Part shown: one piece after another, positions 10,847 to 18,620 of the stretch | How the letters are laid out: each line of letters begins with the position of its first letter | Position numbering within the stretch: position 1 is the first letter of the stretch | NCBI RefSeq assembly: GCF_038039215.1 | Contig: NZ_JBBPCL010000001.1 | Location: 4,898,001 to 4,962,000 of the forward strand | Length of the DNA: 64,000 nucleotides | Source: Pseudonocardia sp. T1-2H | GTDB taxonomy: Bacteria; Actinomycetota; Actinomycetes; Mycobacteriales; Pseudonocardiaceae | Reading direction: 5' to 3' | Made by a program: the position numbers and the translations under genes | Notes under the pieces: generated by a model | Database searches by the model: none | Told to the model about the DNA's origin: nothing | What the model saw: only the letters and a program-made list of their open reading frames with translations

Positions 10847-10987
10847 CTCATCCAGAGGGGTAGAGGGAACGGCCCGTTGAAGCCCCGGCAACCGGCGTCG
10901 AGCGACGATCCGCGCGAACACATCCGTGTCCGCTCGTCGACGAACCAGGTGCCAATTCCGGCCCGCGAACCACGCGGGACAGATGAG
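10847..10987 (+). promoter_or_regulatory. SAM-I (S-box) riboswitch upstream of thrC
   Basis: The leader holds the S-box signature in order. P1 5' strand CTCATC is at 10847-10852. It is followed by CAGAGGGGTAGAGGGA, GGCCCGTTGAAGCCCCGGCA, and later CAGGTGCCAATTCC. The P1 3' strand GATGAG is at 10982-10987 and is perfectly complementary to the 5' strand. This family binds S-adenosylmethionine. P1 overlaps the ribosome-binding site (GAGGAG at 10985-10990, 5 bases before GTG 10996), so SAM-stabilised P1 should hide it. That predicts translational repression. I see no separate terminator hairpin. Confidence 0.92.
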
Positions 10988-10995
10988 GAGATCTC

Positions 10996-12267
10996 GTGAC
11001 TCTCACTGCTGACATCCCTGCCGGCACGTCGTACGACCTCGGCCCCGCCCGCGCGCTCTCGTGTCGCGAGTGCGGCCACCAGATCCCGCTGGCCGCGGAG
11101 TTCGCGTGCCCCCGGTGTTTCGGCCCGCTCGAGGTGGCCTACGACTTCCCGGCCATCACCCGCGAGGCCATCGAGGCCGGCCCGAAGTCGATCTGGCGCT
11201 ACAAGGACCTGCTCCCGGTCCCGACGAACGTGCAGACGTTCCCGAATACCGAGCCCGGCCTGACCCGGCTGATCCAGGCGGACCGGCTCGCCGCCGAGCT
11301 CGGCGTCCGCAAGCTGTGGGTGAAGGACGACACCGGCAACCCGACGCACTCGTTCAAGGACCGCGTCGTCGCCGTCGCCCTCGCCGCCGCCCGCGAGCTC
11401 GGCTTCAAGGTCCTGTGCTGCCCCTCCACCGGCAACCTGGCCAACGCCGTCGCCGCGGCCGCCGCCCGCGCCGGCTGGGACTCGGTCGTGCTGATCCCCT
11501 CCTCGCTGGAGCAGGCGAAGATCACCACCACCGCGGTCTACGGCGGCACGCTGCTCGCCGTCGACGGCAACTACGACGACGTGAACCGCCTCGCCACGGA
11601 GCTGGCCGCGGAGCACGAGGAGTGGGCGTTCGTGAACGTGAACGTCCGCCCGTACTACGCCGAGGGCTCGAAGACCCTGGGCTACGAGGTCGCCGAGCAG
11701 CTCGGCTGGCGGCTGCCCCGGCAGATCGTCGTGCCGGTCGCTTCCGGCTCGCAGCTCACCAAGGTGGACAAGGGCTTCGCCGAGTTCGTGAAGCTCGGCC
11801 TGGTCGAGGACACCCCCTACACGATCTTCGGCGCGCAGGCGACGGGCTGCTCGCCCGTCGCCGCGGCTTTCGAGAACGGGCACGACGTGGTCCAGCCGGT
11901 CAAGCCGGACACCATCGCCCGCTCGCTCGCCATCGGCAACCCGGCCGACGGCCCCTACGTGCTGGACTCGGTGCGGCGCACCGGCGGCGCCGTCGGGCAC
12001 GTGACCGACGAGGAGGTCGTCGAGGGCATCCGGCTGCTCGCCCGCACCGAGGGCGTCTTCGCCGAGACCGCCGGTGGCGTCACCGTGGCGACGGCGAAGA
12101 AGCTCATCGAGGCCGGGCTCATCGACCCGGACGCCGAGACCGTCCTGCTGATCACCGGCGACGGCCTCAAGACCCTCGACGCGGTCTCCGGCCAGGTCGG
12201 CCCGACCGCGACCGTCCCGTCCACCAGCAAAGCCGTGCGCGAGGCTCTTTCCTTCCTCGACGACTGA
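10996..12267 (+). CDS. thrC: Threonine synthase (PLP-dependent)
   Basis: 423 residues. It converts O-phosphohomoserine to threonine. The PLP lysine is Lys121 in THSFKDR. An N-terminal zinc-ribbon-like set of cysteines (Cys23, Cys26, Cys38, Cys41) is typical of the longer actinobacterial/archaeal class. The phosphate loop lies in SGSQL and the C-terminus carries TGDGLKTLD. Start GTG 10996 is set by the GAGGAG ribosome-binding site, which lies inside the riboswitch P1 helix. The gene stands alone between the divergent holA and the convergent kinase segment. Its last codons and terminator are duplicated 6 kb downstream. Confidence 0.94.
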   Translation: MTLTADIPAGTSYDLGPARALSCRECGHQIPLAAEFACPRCFGPLEVAYDFPAITREAIEAGPKSIWRYKDLLPVPTNVQTFPNTEPGLTRLIQADRLAAELGVRKLWVKDDTGNPTHSFKDRVVAVALAAARELGFKVLCCPSTGNLANAVAAAAARAGWDSVVLIPSSLEQAKITTTAVYGGTLLAVDGNYDDVNRLATELAAEHEEWAFVNVNVRPYYAEGSKTLGYEVAEQLGWRLPRQIVVPVASGSQLTKVDKGFAEFVKLGLVEDTPYTIFGAQATGCSPVAAAFENGHDVVQPVKPDTIARSLAIGNPADGPYVLDSVRRTGGAVGHVTDEEVVEGIRLLARTEGVFAETAGGVTVATAKKLIEAGLIDPDAETVLLITGDGLKTLDAVSGQVGPTATVPSTSKAVREALSFLDD

Positions 12268-12375
12268 ACCCGCCCGGACCTTGTGCCCGCCCGGACCCGG
12301 AGCCCGCTCCGAGCCCGGGGCGGGCCGCATCCGCGGGGGCGGGCAGCGGGCTGCCCCGCGTCGAGCTCCGGTCCC
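12245..12375 (+). repeat. thrC 3'-end/terminator repeat, copy A
   Basis: This segment covers the last codons of thrC (CCTCGACGAC then TGA) and the following GC-rich stem-loops. It aligns with 18355-18482 over about 130 bases with small gaps. A 25-base block at 12336-12360 equals 18443-18467 exactly, and an 18-base block at 12309-12326 equals 18415-18432. The stem-loops (for example GGGCAGCGGGCTGCCC) probably end thrC transcription. The direct-repeat arrangement suggests that the sequence between the copies was inserted. Confidence 0.75.
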
Positions 12376-12413
12376 GCCACCGTGCGATCTCAGCCTCTCA
12401 GCCGGCGTTCGCG

Positions 12414-14686
12414 TCAGGCGGGTCGGCTCCGTCCGGGATGCGACCCCAGAAGCACCGTCGCATCTCGGCGTACGGGCCCCGAACCGTCGGCCGATAGGGG
12501 GATCGAACCCTCGACGGTGGTACCGGCTCCCGGCCTGGAACGGATCTCCAGCCGACCACCGACCGCGCCCATCCGGGCCAGCACGTTGCGCAGCCCGCGG
12601 CCCGGCGACCCCGGCTCTGCCCCGAGGTCGTATCCCGGCCCGTCGTCGCGCACGGTGAAGCACAGCCACTCGGCGGCCTCCGCCAGGCGCACCGCCACGG
12701 CCGCGCCAGGCGCATGCTTGTGAGCATTGCTGACCGACTCCAGGCAGCAGAAGTACACGGCGGCCTCGACGTCGGCCGGGAATCGGCGGTCGGCGACGAG
12801 GCCGCCGAAGTCCAGGGTGACCGGCGGGTGCCCACCCGACAGCTCCAGCTCCAGCGCCGCTGCCAGACCCCGTTCGGACAGCAGCAGGGTCGACACCCCG
12901 GTCACGGTGTCGGCGAGCACCGCCTCCACCGTCTCGATCTGCCCGGGCATGTCGTCGAGCTGGTTCCGGGCCTGGTCGAACTGCGCAGTGGCGACCTGGT
13001 GCTGGACCAGGCCGAGGGCGAGACGCAGGGACACCAGACGGTGCTGGGCGCCGTCGTGCAGGTCACGCTCGATCCGCCGTCGTTCACTGTCCATCTCCGC
13101 AACCGCCCGGCGCCGCGACACCGCGATGTCCTCGGCGTGCGCCACCGCGGTCCGGAGCTGGCGCTCCAGCTCGAATCCGGCCCGGCTCGCCTGTACCACC
13201 ACACCCAGGCTGTCAGCCATGTTCATCATCAGGCGACGTCGTTCCGCGTACATGCCGACGACTGCCCCGCGGTCCACGGCGATCGACCCGATGCGCTCCT
13301 CGCCGTGACACACGGGCACCTCGACCAGATCCTCGGTGCCCGGGTCGGTGCCGTCCTCGGTCCATGAGTAGCTGCGGTCGGGCAGTCCGGGCCGGACGAC
13401 GCTCAGTCTGCAGCTGGCTGCCCCCAGGCTTCGTGCGATGGCCTCGGCGACTCGTGCCAGATCCGGAGCATCCCTCGGGGTGAGGCGCGACAGTGCCGCG
13501 AGGCCGGCGAGCACGCTGTAGGGCGTCGGCCGGGTCCCGTAGAGCAGCCGGTCGACCAGCCGCTCGGCGCGCATGTGTACGGGTAGGAACGACAGCGCTT
13601 CCAGCGCCGTGGCGAGCACCGTGACCAGAACGAAACCGCCCAGGACACCGGAGACGATCGAGGCGACGAGTATCCCCTCGACGACCACGAAGCCGCCGCC
13701 GACCAGCGCCACCACCAGCGTCGTGGTCAGCGCCAGGCTCAGCACCTGCTCGGTGTTCCACAACCCCGTCCGCCGCGTCGCGACCAGCACGGCTGCGGCG
13801 ATCGCCGCCGATGCGAAGCGGGCGAACCAGAACAGCAGCGCGGTCGGCTCCCCGCTCCCGCCGCTGCCACGTGGCGTCGGATCGACGATTGTCGCGGGGG
13901 GCCAATACACCCCGGGAAACGCAACGCCAGCAGCGTGACCAATCCCAGTGCGGCCGCGATGGCGAGCACGGCCGCCAGCACCGTGAACAGCATCCGGGCC
14001 TGGCTGCGCTGCTCCATGGTCGTGCCGGGGCGGATCTGCCGCCGCGTCAGCGCGGCCAGCACGACCACCGGGACGAGAAACCCGAAGAACAGCACGGTGC
14101 CGATGCTCTCCGGGATGAGCCCGGCCCCCTCGCCGACCAGCATCAGAGCACTGACTCCCACGGCGATCAGGATCTTGCGCAATTCAGAACCCGGGCGCAG
14201 GAGCCGACCCCAGGGGAAGAGCAGCAGCCCCAGGAGATAGCTCGCGTAGGCCACGCCGCTCAGCAGAACCTGGGGCAGATTCCCTACGGGCAGGGCTCCC
14301 GCAGCCTGCACCGCGACCGCCCCGGCGTTCGCCTGCAGGTTGAACGCGCCCGCCGAGGCGACCATCGCGATCGTCAGCAGCCGGATGGGCCATTCCTGTG
14401 CGCGCGAGGCCAGCAGCATCGCGGCGATGGTCAAGTTGAGCGCACTGAACGCGTAGTCCAGCGCGGCTTGGGAGAGCGACTCGCAGCTCCGCTCCGCCTC
14501 GAGCAGCCCGCGCGCCCAGAAGTGGCCCTGCGCCCCAACTTCCAGTGCCGCTTTGATACCCGGTGCGGTATCCGCGGCCACCACCACCGCACCCAGAACG
14601 AGCGAGCCGACCGAGAGGACACCGGAGATCCCCAACAGCACGGCGAAGCCCACAGTGGCCGGCCGGGACCAGCTACGCCCCCTCAT
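12414..14686 (-). pseudogene. Membrane sensor histidine kinase (HisKA_3 type), frame broken at 13910-13913
   Basis: From ATG 14686 one frame encodes about 258 residues with six or so membrane helices. The frame starting at GTG 13910 continues with two or three more helices, a GAF-like region and the kinase core. The H-box is SERRRIERDLHDGAQHRL with phospho-acceptor His285 of the downstream piece. The N-box CLESVSNAHKHA and G-box DDGPGYDLG are intact. If the C4 run at 13910-13913 had five bases, the two join as one 757-residue NarL/LiaS-class kinase. Its ATG overlaps the TGA of the upstream partner kinase (ATGA), so they are co-translated. No response regulator is encoded nearby. It could instead be two separate proteins. 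Confidence 0.75.
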
Positions 14687-16086
14687 CGCACCTCCGCCAC
14701 GACGGTGCTCGACTCGACGAGCGGGGGCTCGAGCCGGTCGGGCAGCCAGGCCCGCACGATGACCATCCGGCCCGGTGCTGCCCCACGGGGGGTCGCGACG
14801 TCGGAGCCCGGTTCGCATGCTGCCCCCTCGGCCTCGACTGCCGGCTCGTCGGTCAGGTCGAGGTCTCCACCCAGGGCCTCGAGCCGCTCCGTGTCGCCGG
14901 CGAGTGCGTCACGCAGTTGCTCCACAGCGACGGCGGGTGCGGCGTCCTCGATCTGCACGCTCAACCGGCCCGGGGTCTGTTCGAAGTGCACCAGCAACTC
15001 GCGCTCGGCTGGCCGGCCGGCCAGTTTCTGCACCGCGCAGGCCGCGACGTAGTAGATTCCGGACTCGATCTCCCAGGCCAGCCGTCGAGTGAGGTCGCCG
15101 GTCAGCCGCACCGGCCGCGGCAGGTCCGCGGCCAGCTCGTCGAGCGCCGCCACCGGTCCCTGCTCGCGCAGCACCGCCGGGTACACCCCACGAGCAATCA
15201 CGCGGAACCGGTCGGTCAGGTCGTCCAGCCCGACGCGGGCCCGCTCCAGGGCATCTTTCACCCTGTCCGCCCGTTCCCGCCCGGGGTCGAGGTCCGCCCG
15301 CGCCTCGAGCACCTCGGTCCGTAGCGCCGCGAGCCGATCCGTCGTCGCGTGACCGAGCTCTGTGATCAAGCGGCGGCGTTCGACCTCGCGCGCCCGGGCG
15401 AGCCGCTGTCTGGACGCCTCGAGATCGGCAGCGAGACCATCGACCCGGCGGATCCGCTCCGCCACCTCGGCGTTGAGCGCGACGCAGCGCAGCAGTAACC
15501 CGGCGCCGTTCGCCATGTCCTGCACCAGCCGGTGGTCCTCCGGCGTGATCCCTGCGTCCGGCTTCTCGACGGCCAGCGCCGCGCGCAGCACCGTCCCCTC
15601 GAGTACCGGGACCACACAGCCGGTGCCCGTTCGGTCGAGCAGGACGGCGAGGTTCTCGATGGTCGGCGGTCCCGCGCCTTCGGGCGGCTGGGTGGCCGCG
15701 CTGTGCAGTTGGTCGCCGACGGCGAGCCACACCGCGGTCCGGCTGGCCCCGGTACCGTCCGCCAGCACCTTTGCGAGGCCGGGGAGAGCCTCCTCCAGGG
15801 AGGCTGCTCGCATCTGCGTCGCGGCCGCCGCCAGGGCCGAGTACGGGCTCACCTCACGGTGGTGGGTCAAATGGCCGATCAGCCGGTCGATCCGCGGCCG
15901 CAGCACACCGAGCCCGACCACGCACACTGCCGCAGCCACGAAGGGCAGCAGTACGGCGAAGGGCCCGAGTACCGGCGACTTCCGGAGCACCTCGCTGCCG
16001 ATCCGCACCACGCAGATCAGGACCGCAGCGACGCAGATACTGATCAGCAACGGCCGCGCGAGCTGCGCCACGATCGTCCGGTTCAT
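14683..16086 (-). CDS. Degenerate sensor kinase-like membrane protein (predicted pseudokinase)
   Basis: 467 residues: two membrane helices (about 10-30 and 42-62), a GAF-like region (about 85-200), a coiled coil and a DHp/ATPase-like part. The H-box of HisKA_3 kinases (ERRRIxRELHDG) here reads EVERRRLITELGHATTDRL. The phospho-acceptor position 245 is Gly, and His246 falls where Asp should be. The N-box (NAxKHA) is replaced by AACAVQKLAGRPA. It therefore probably neither binds ATP normally nor phosphorylates, and may instead modulate the active kinase encoded immediately downstream, with which it overlaps by ATGA. Confidence 0.75.
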   Translation of the reverse strand: MNRTIVAQLARPLLISICVAAVLICVVRIGSEVLRKSPVLGPFAVLLPFVAAAVCVVGLGVLRPRIDRLIGHLTHHREVSPYSALAAAATQMRAASLEEALPGLAKVLADGTGASRTAVWLAVGDQLHSAATQPPEGAGPPTIENLAVLLDRTGTGCVVPVLEGTVLRAALAVEKPDAGITPEDHRLVQDMANGAGLLLRCVALNAEVAERIRRVDGLAADLEASRQRLARAREVERRRLITELGHATTDRLAALRTEVLEARADLDPGRERADRVKDALERARVGLDDLTDRFRVIARGVYPAVLREQGPVAALDELAADLPRPVRLTGDLTRRLAWEIESGIYYVAACAVQKLAGRPAERELLVHFEQTPGRLSVQIEDAAPAVAVEQLRDALAGDTERLEALGGDLDLTDEPAVEAEGAACEPGSDVATPRGAAPGRMVIVRAWLPDRLEPPLVESSTVVAEVR

Positions 16087-17942
16087 TCCGCACCACCGGT
16101 CCCACCCGGATCCCCCGTCGGCTGGTAAGGGGACACCCTAGGCCTCCTGTCGGACGGTGCCAAGGACGCCGCACACTGCAATCACTTCGGTTCCTCGCAG
16201 TGAAGCTGCCTCCACGAAGACGAATCCCCGCCATTCCCGGCAACGAACAAAGGCTGGAGTGGATTCAATCAAGCGCCTGCGAAAAGGGGAGCCGGAGCGA
16301 GCGGCCCAAGATGCGGCAACCCCTCCTCCGGAGGCACGAGCAAGGCATCCGTGCCCGGAAGTCGAACAGCGGAAACCGTCGACGCTTTATGACGAAATTC
16401 GCCTCGAAAACCGTCATCCTGTGTTCGATTTCGTCGACGACGTTACGTACACGGCGTAGCCGAGTACGGGGATACCGTTGCCGGAGCCGGCGTGACCGAG
16501 AGAAGCTGTGTGAGGCGCTGGCGTGGGTGGTCATGGGGAGCGAACGCGTCCCCGGGCGGTGCGGTACGGGGTTGTGCCGGGGCAAAGAGGAATCAGCAGC
16601 CGACGGAGTCAGACGTTGGTCGCAATCGACGGCGAGGCGATATGACTGCTTCCTCGATTCGCGCCCGGACGGGTCGTCCGAAGAGCCGGTCCCGCTGCCC
16701 CGGTGAAGATTCGCCGATGCACAGATCAAAGCTCTCCCGGACACCACCATGAAACGATCTCCGACGGAGGAGATGTACTGGCGGAGGCCATTCCTGGCCG
16801 CCGAAGCAGGTTGTCGCGGTCGACGGTCGGGCGGATCTGGACGACCGTCGGGCTCCACCTCCACCCGCCGCAAAGGAAGCTGGTCCCGTAATGGACGAGA
16901 AGAGCCGGATCGGGCTGTGGACCGTTCGACATTGATAGTGTCGACAATTCCGGGAAATTCCCCAGCGGCGCACCACGACTACGTCGGGCACGGCATCACG
17001 ACGCTATCGGCCGCCGTCCACACGACCGGCGGGAGGTGGTCCGCTCAACCCCTCGCCGTCACCGCGCCGACGGCGTCAGTGAGTTCCTGATGAAGCCGGA
17101 CGAACTGGTGTCGGCCGACACGGACGTGCACCCTGTGAGGTGCCGGTGGCTCGCGCCCGACCGCGGGCGCATCCGCGCTTCCACAGGCACTTCATGCGAC
17201 CCGGCTCGTCCTGGCTCGACCTGGCCGAATGCCGGTTCGGGCTACTGACGGCGAGCAGCTGTTCCGTCGCGGGTTCCGCCATACCTCGAGGTCCTCGGAC
17301 ACGGCATCCGCGCCTGGGGTCAGGGTAGAACGCCGGACCGGCCCGTTCGTCCGGACAATGGCGCGACAAGACTCAGGCCCGGCTCGCCATCCATCTTGGT
17401 TGAATACCGGCACAGAGCGCTCGGTACGTAGAACTGCGTACGGTCGAGAGCGCTCTGATGCTCGTGCGGGCACCTTCCACCCGATGGTGTGGCCCGGTCC
17501 ACAGGGGGACGTCGCGTCAGCCGGCCGGACGCTGGTGGCACCCCACGGCCCGGCGAGCGGGTCCTGGGTGTGGCGCCGGGAAGATCCACGTGGACCGCTG
17601 ACCGATCAGCATTCCGGCCGCCTCTTGGAAGGCAGGTAGGGTTAACCCTCCCACGGAGGCGGGTGTCCCCCCGGCCTCCCGGGGGCGGACCCCATAGCGA
17701 CGTGAATCTGGTATGGGCACGCTCGATGGGAAGGAGTGGGCCCGGAGGCCCCCAGGAGACGACGAGCCCTGGCGAAGGTCGCCGACAACCGGCCGGTGGG
17801 GTTTACCCCAACGCGGAAGTAGGGTTCGGCCCCCATTGTTCGGGGGTGCACTCCCTCCCGTTCTCGATGCGCGGCTGGCAGTCTCATCGAGGAGATGAAC
17901 ACCGAGAAGAGGAACCCAGGCCTGGGCCCCGCAGGAGACATC
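16087..17942. other. 1.8-kb region without a convincing gene
   Basis: Between the pseudokinase start and a weak secreted-protein frame I find no protein I recognise. The open frames are short, on both strands, and lack domains or ribosome-binding sites. Base composition between about 16200 and 17000 is visibly less GC-rich than the rest of the window and third-position G/C bias is lost. One strong two-tier hairpin is at 17413-17457. The region reads like decayed foreign DNA lying inside the segment bounded by the thrC 3'-end repeats. Confidence 0.6.
17413..17457. other. Strong two-tier hairpin in non-coding region
   Basis: CAGAGCGCTC (17413-17422) pairs perfectly with GAGCGCTCTG (17448-17457). 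Inside, GTACG (17424-17428) pairs with CGTAC (17437-17441) around an 8-base loop. No gene ends within 500 bases, so it is not an obvious terminator. It could be part of a small RNA or a remnant of a mobile-element end. Confidence 0.45.
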
Positions 17943-18620
17943 ATGGCGAAGTACCTGAGCTGCTGCGAACTCAAGACCCAGCAATACATGGCGTCGCTGG
18001 TGAGGGCCTTCCTGGTGATGGCCTTGCTGGTCTCGGCCTTGCTGGTCTCGGCACCGACGGCATGGGCCACTACCGACCTCGTCGGTGCGATGAACAGCGG
18101 CGGCGTCCACGGTGCTGGCCAATCGGGCTGTGATACTCCGATATGGGTTCCTAAGCCGCCGGGCTGTCCCCCTGATGCAGCGACTGATGCTGCCGCGGCT
18201 CCGGTAGAGGCGCCCGCGGTGTGCGCTCCACCGTTCGCCGGAAGCCGCTCGACGTCGGCCTCGGTATCCCTCCGGCGGCGAGCCTGCGAAGGAGTTCGAC
18301 GCGCTGCGGCCGATCCTCGGCTGACCGGCGGAAGGCTCAGCGGTCGTTGTCAGGTGCTCTCCCTCCTCGACGACCGAACCGCCCGGACCCGGACCGCCCG
18401 GACCGTGGCCCGCCCCGAGCCCGGGGCGGGCCCCGTCTGCGTGGGGCGGGCAGCGGGCTGCCCCGCGCGACGAGCTCAGGTCCCCGGTGCGTGTCCGGAT
18501 CGGCCACGACCGCGACGTCCCCGGACTGATCCGTGCGCCGCACCGTCACCCCGGCGCGGGTCAGCGCCTCCATCAGCCCCGGGTTCGGGTGCCGGTAGCT
18601 GTTCCCCGCACCCACGCTGA
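17943..18620 (+). CDS. Possible secreted small protein, probably truncated or decayed
   Basis: ATG 17943 follows AGGAGA by 5 bases. The product begins with a plausible signal peptide: a polar start, a hydrophobic run (AFLVMALLVSALLVSAPTAWA) and an AWA cleavage site near residue 42. After about 110 residues the composition becomes Arg-rich and the frame runs through the thrC-end repeat into DNA antisense to comEC. A real gene, if any, must therefore end or have broken before about 18350. Two direct copies of TTGCTGGTCTCGGC encode the hydrophobic run. No family was recognised. Confidence 0.2.
   Translation: MAKYLSCCELKTQQYMASLVRAFLVMALLVSALLVSAPTAWATTDLVGAMNSGGVHGAGQSGCDTPIWVPKPPGCPPDAATDAAAAPVEAPAVCAPPFAGSRSTSASVSLRRRACEGVRRAAADPRLTGGRLSGRCQVLSLLDDRTARTRTARTVARPEPGAGPVCVGRAAGCPARRAQVPGACPDRPRPRRPRTDPCAAPSPRRGSAPPSAPGSGAGSCSPHPR
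18355..18482 (+). repeat. thrC 3'-end/terminator repeat, copy B
   Basis: A diverged copy of 12245-12375. It retains the codons for the Asp-Asp end of ThrC (CCTCGACGAC at 18365-18374), but the TGA has become CGA. The downstream stem-loops are kept. It directly abuts the 3' end of comEC. The intervening 6 kb holds the two kinases and non-coding DNA. Such a vestigial copy of a gene's 3' end is typical of an attachment-site duplication left by an integrating element. Confidence 0.75.

Noticed and set aside
13739..14818. Separate 359-residue membrane protein
   Set aside because: Its end is nonsense after RFPG, and the following frame continues with membrane helices and the kinase core, so I treat the two as one broken gene starting at 14686.
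16265..16873. 202-codon minus-strand open frame in the gene-free region
   Set aside because: No start signal, no domain, and no codon bias consistent with this genome.
17300..17480. Group II intron domain V
   Set aside because: CGTACGG resembles part of domain V, but the AGC triad, bulge and the other domains are missing and no reverse transcriptase is encoded.
17640..17900. Riboswitch (cyclic-di-AMP type) ahead of the possible secreted protein
   Set aside because: A few GC-rich hairpins and GGGTTAACCC-like sequence are present, but the conserved blocks of that class could not be placed in order.
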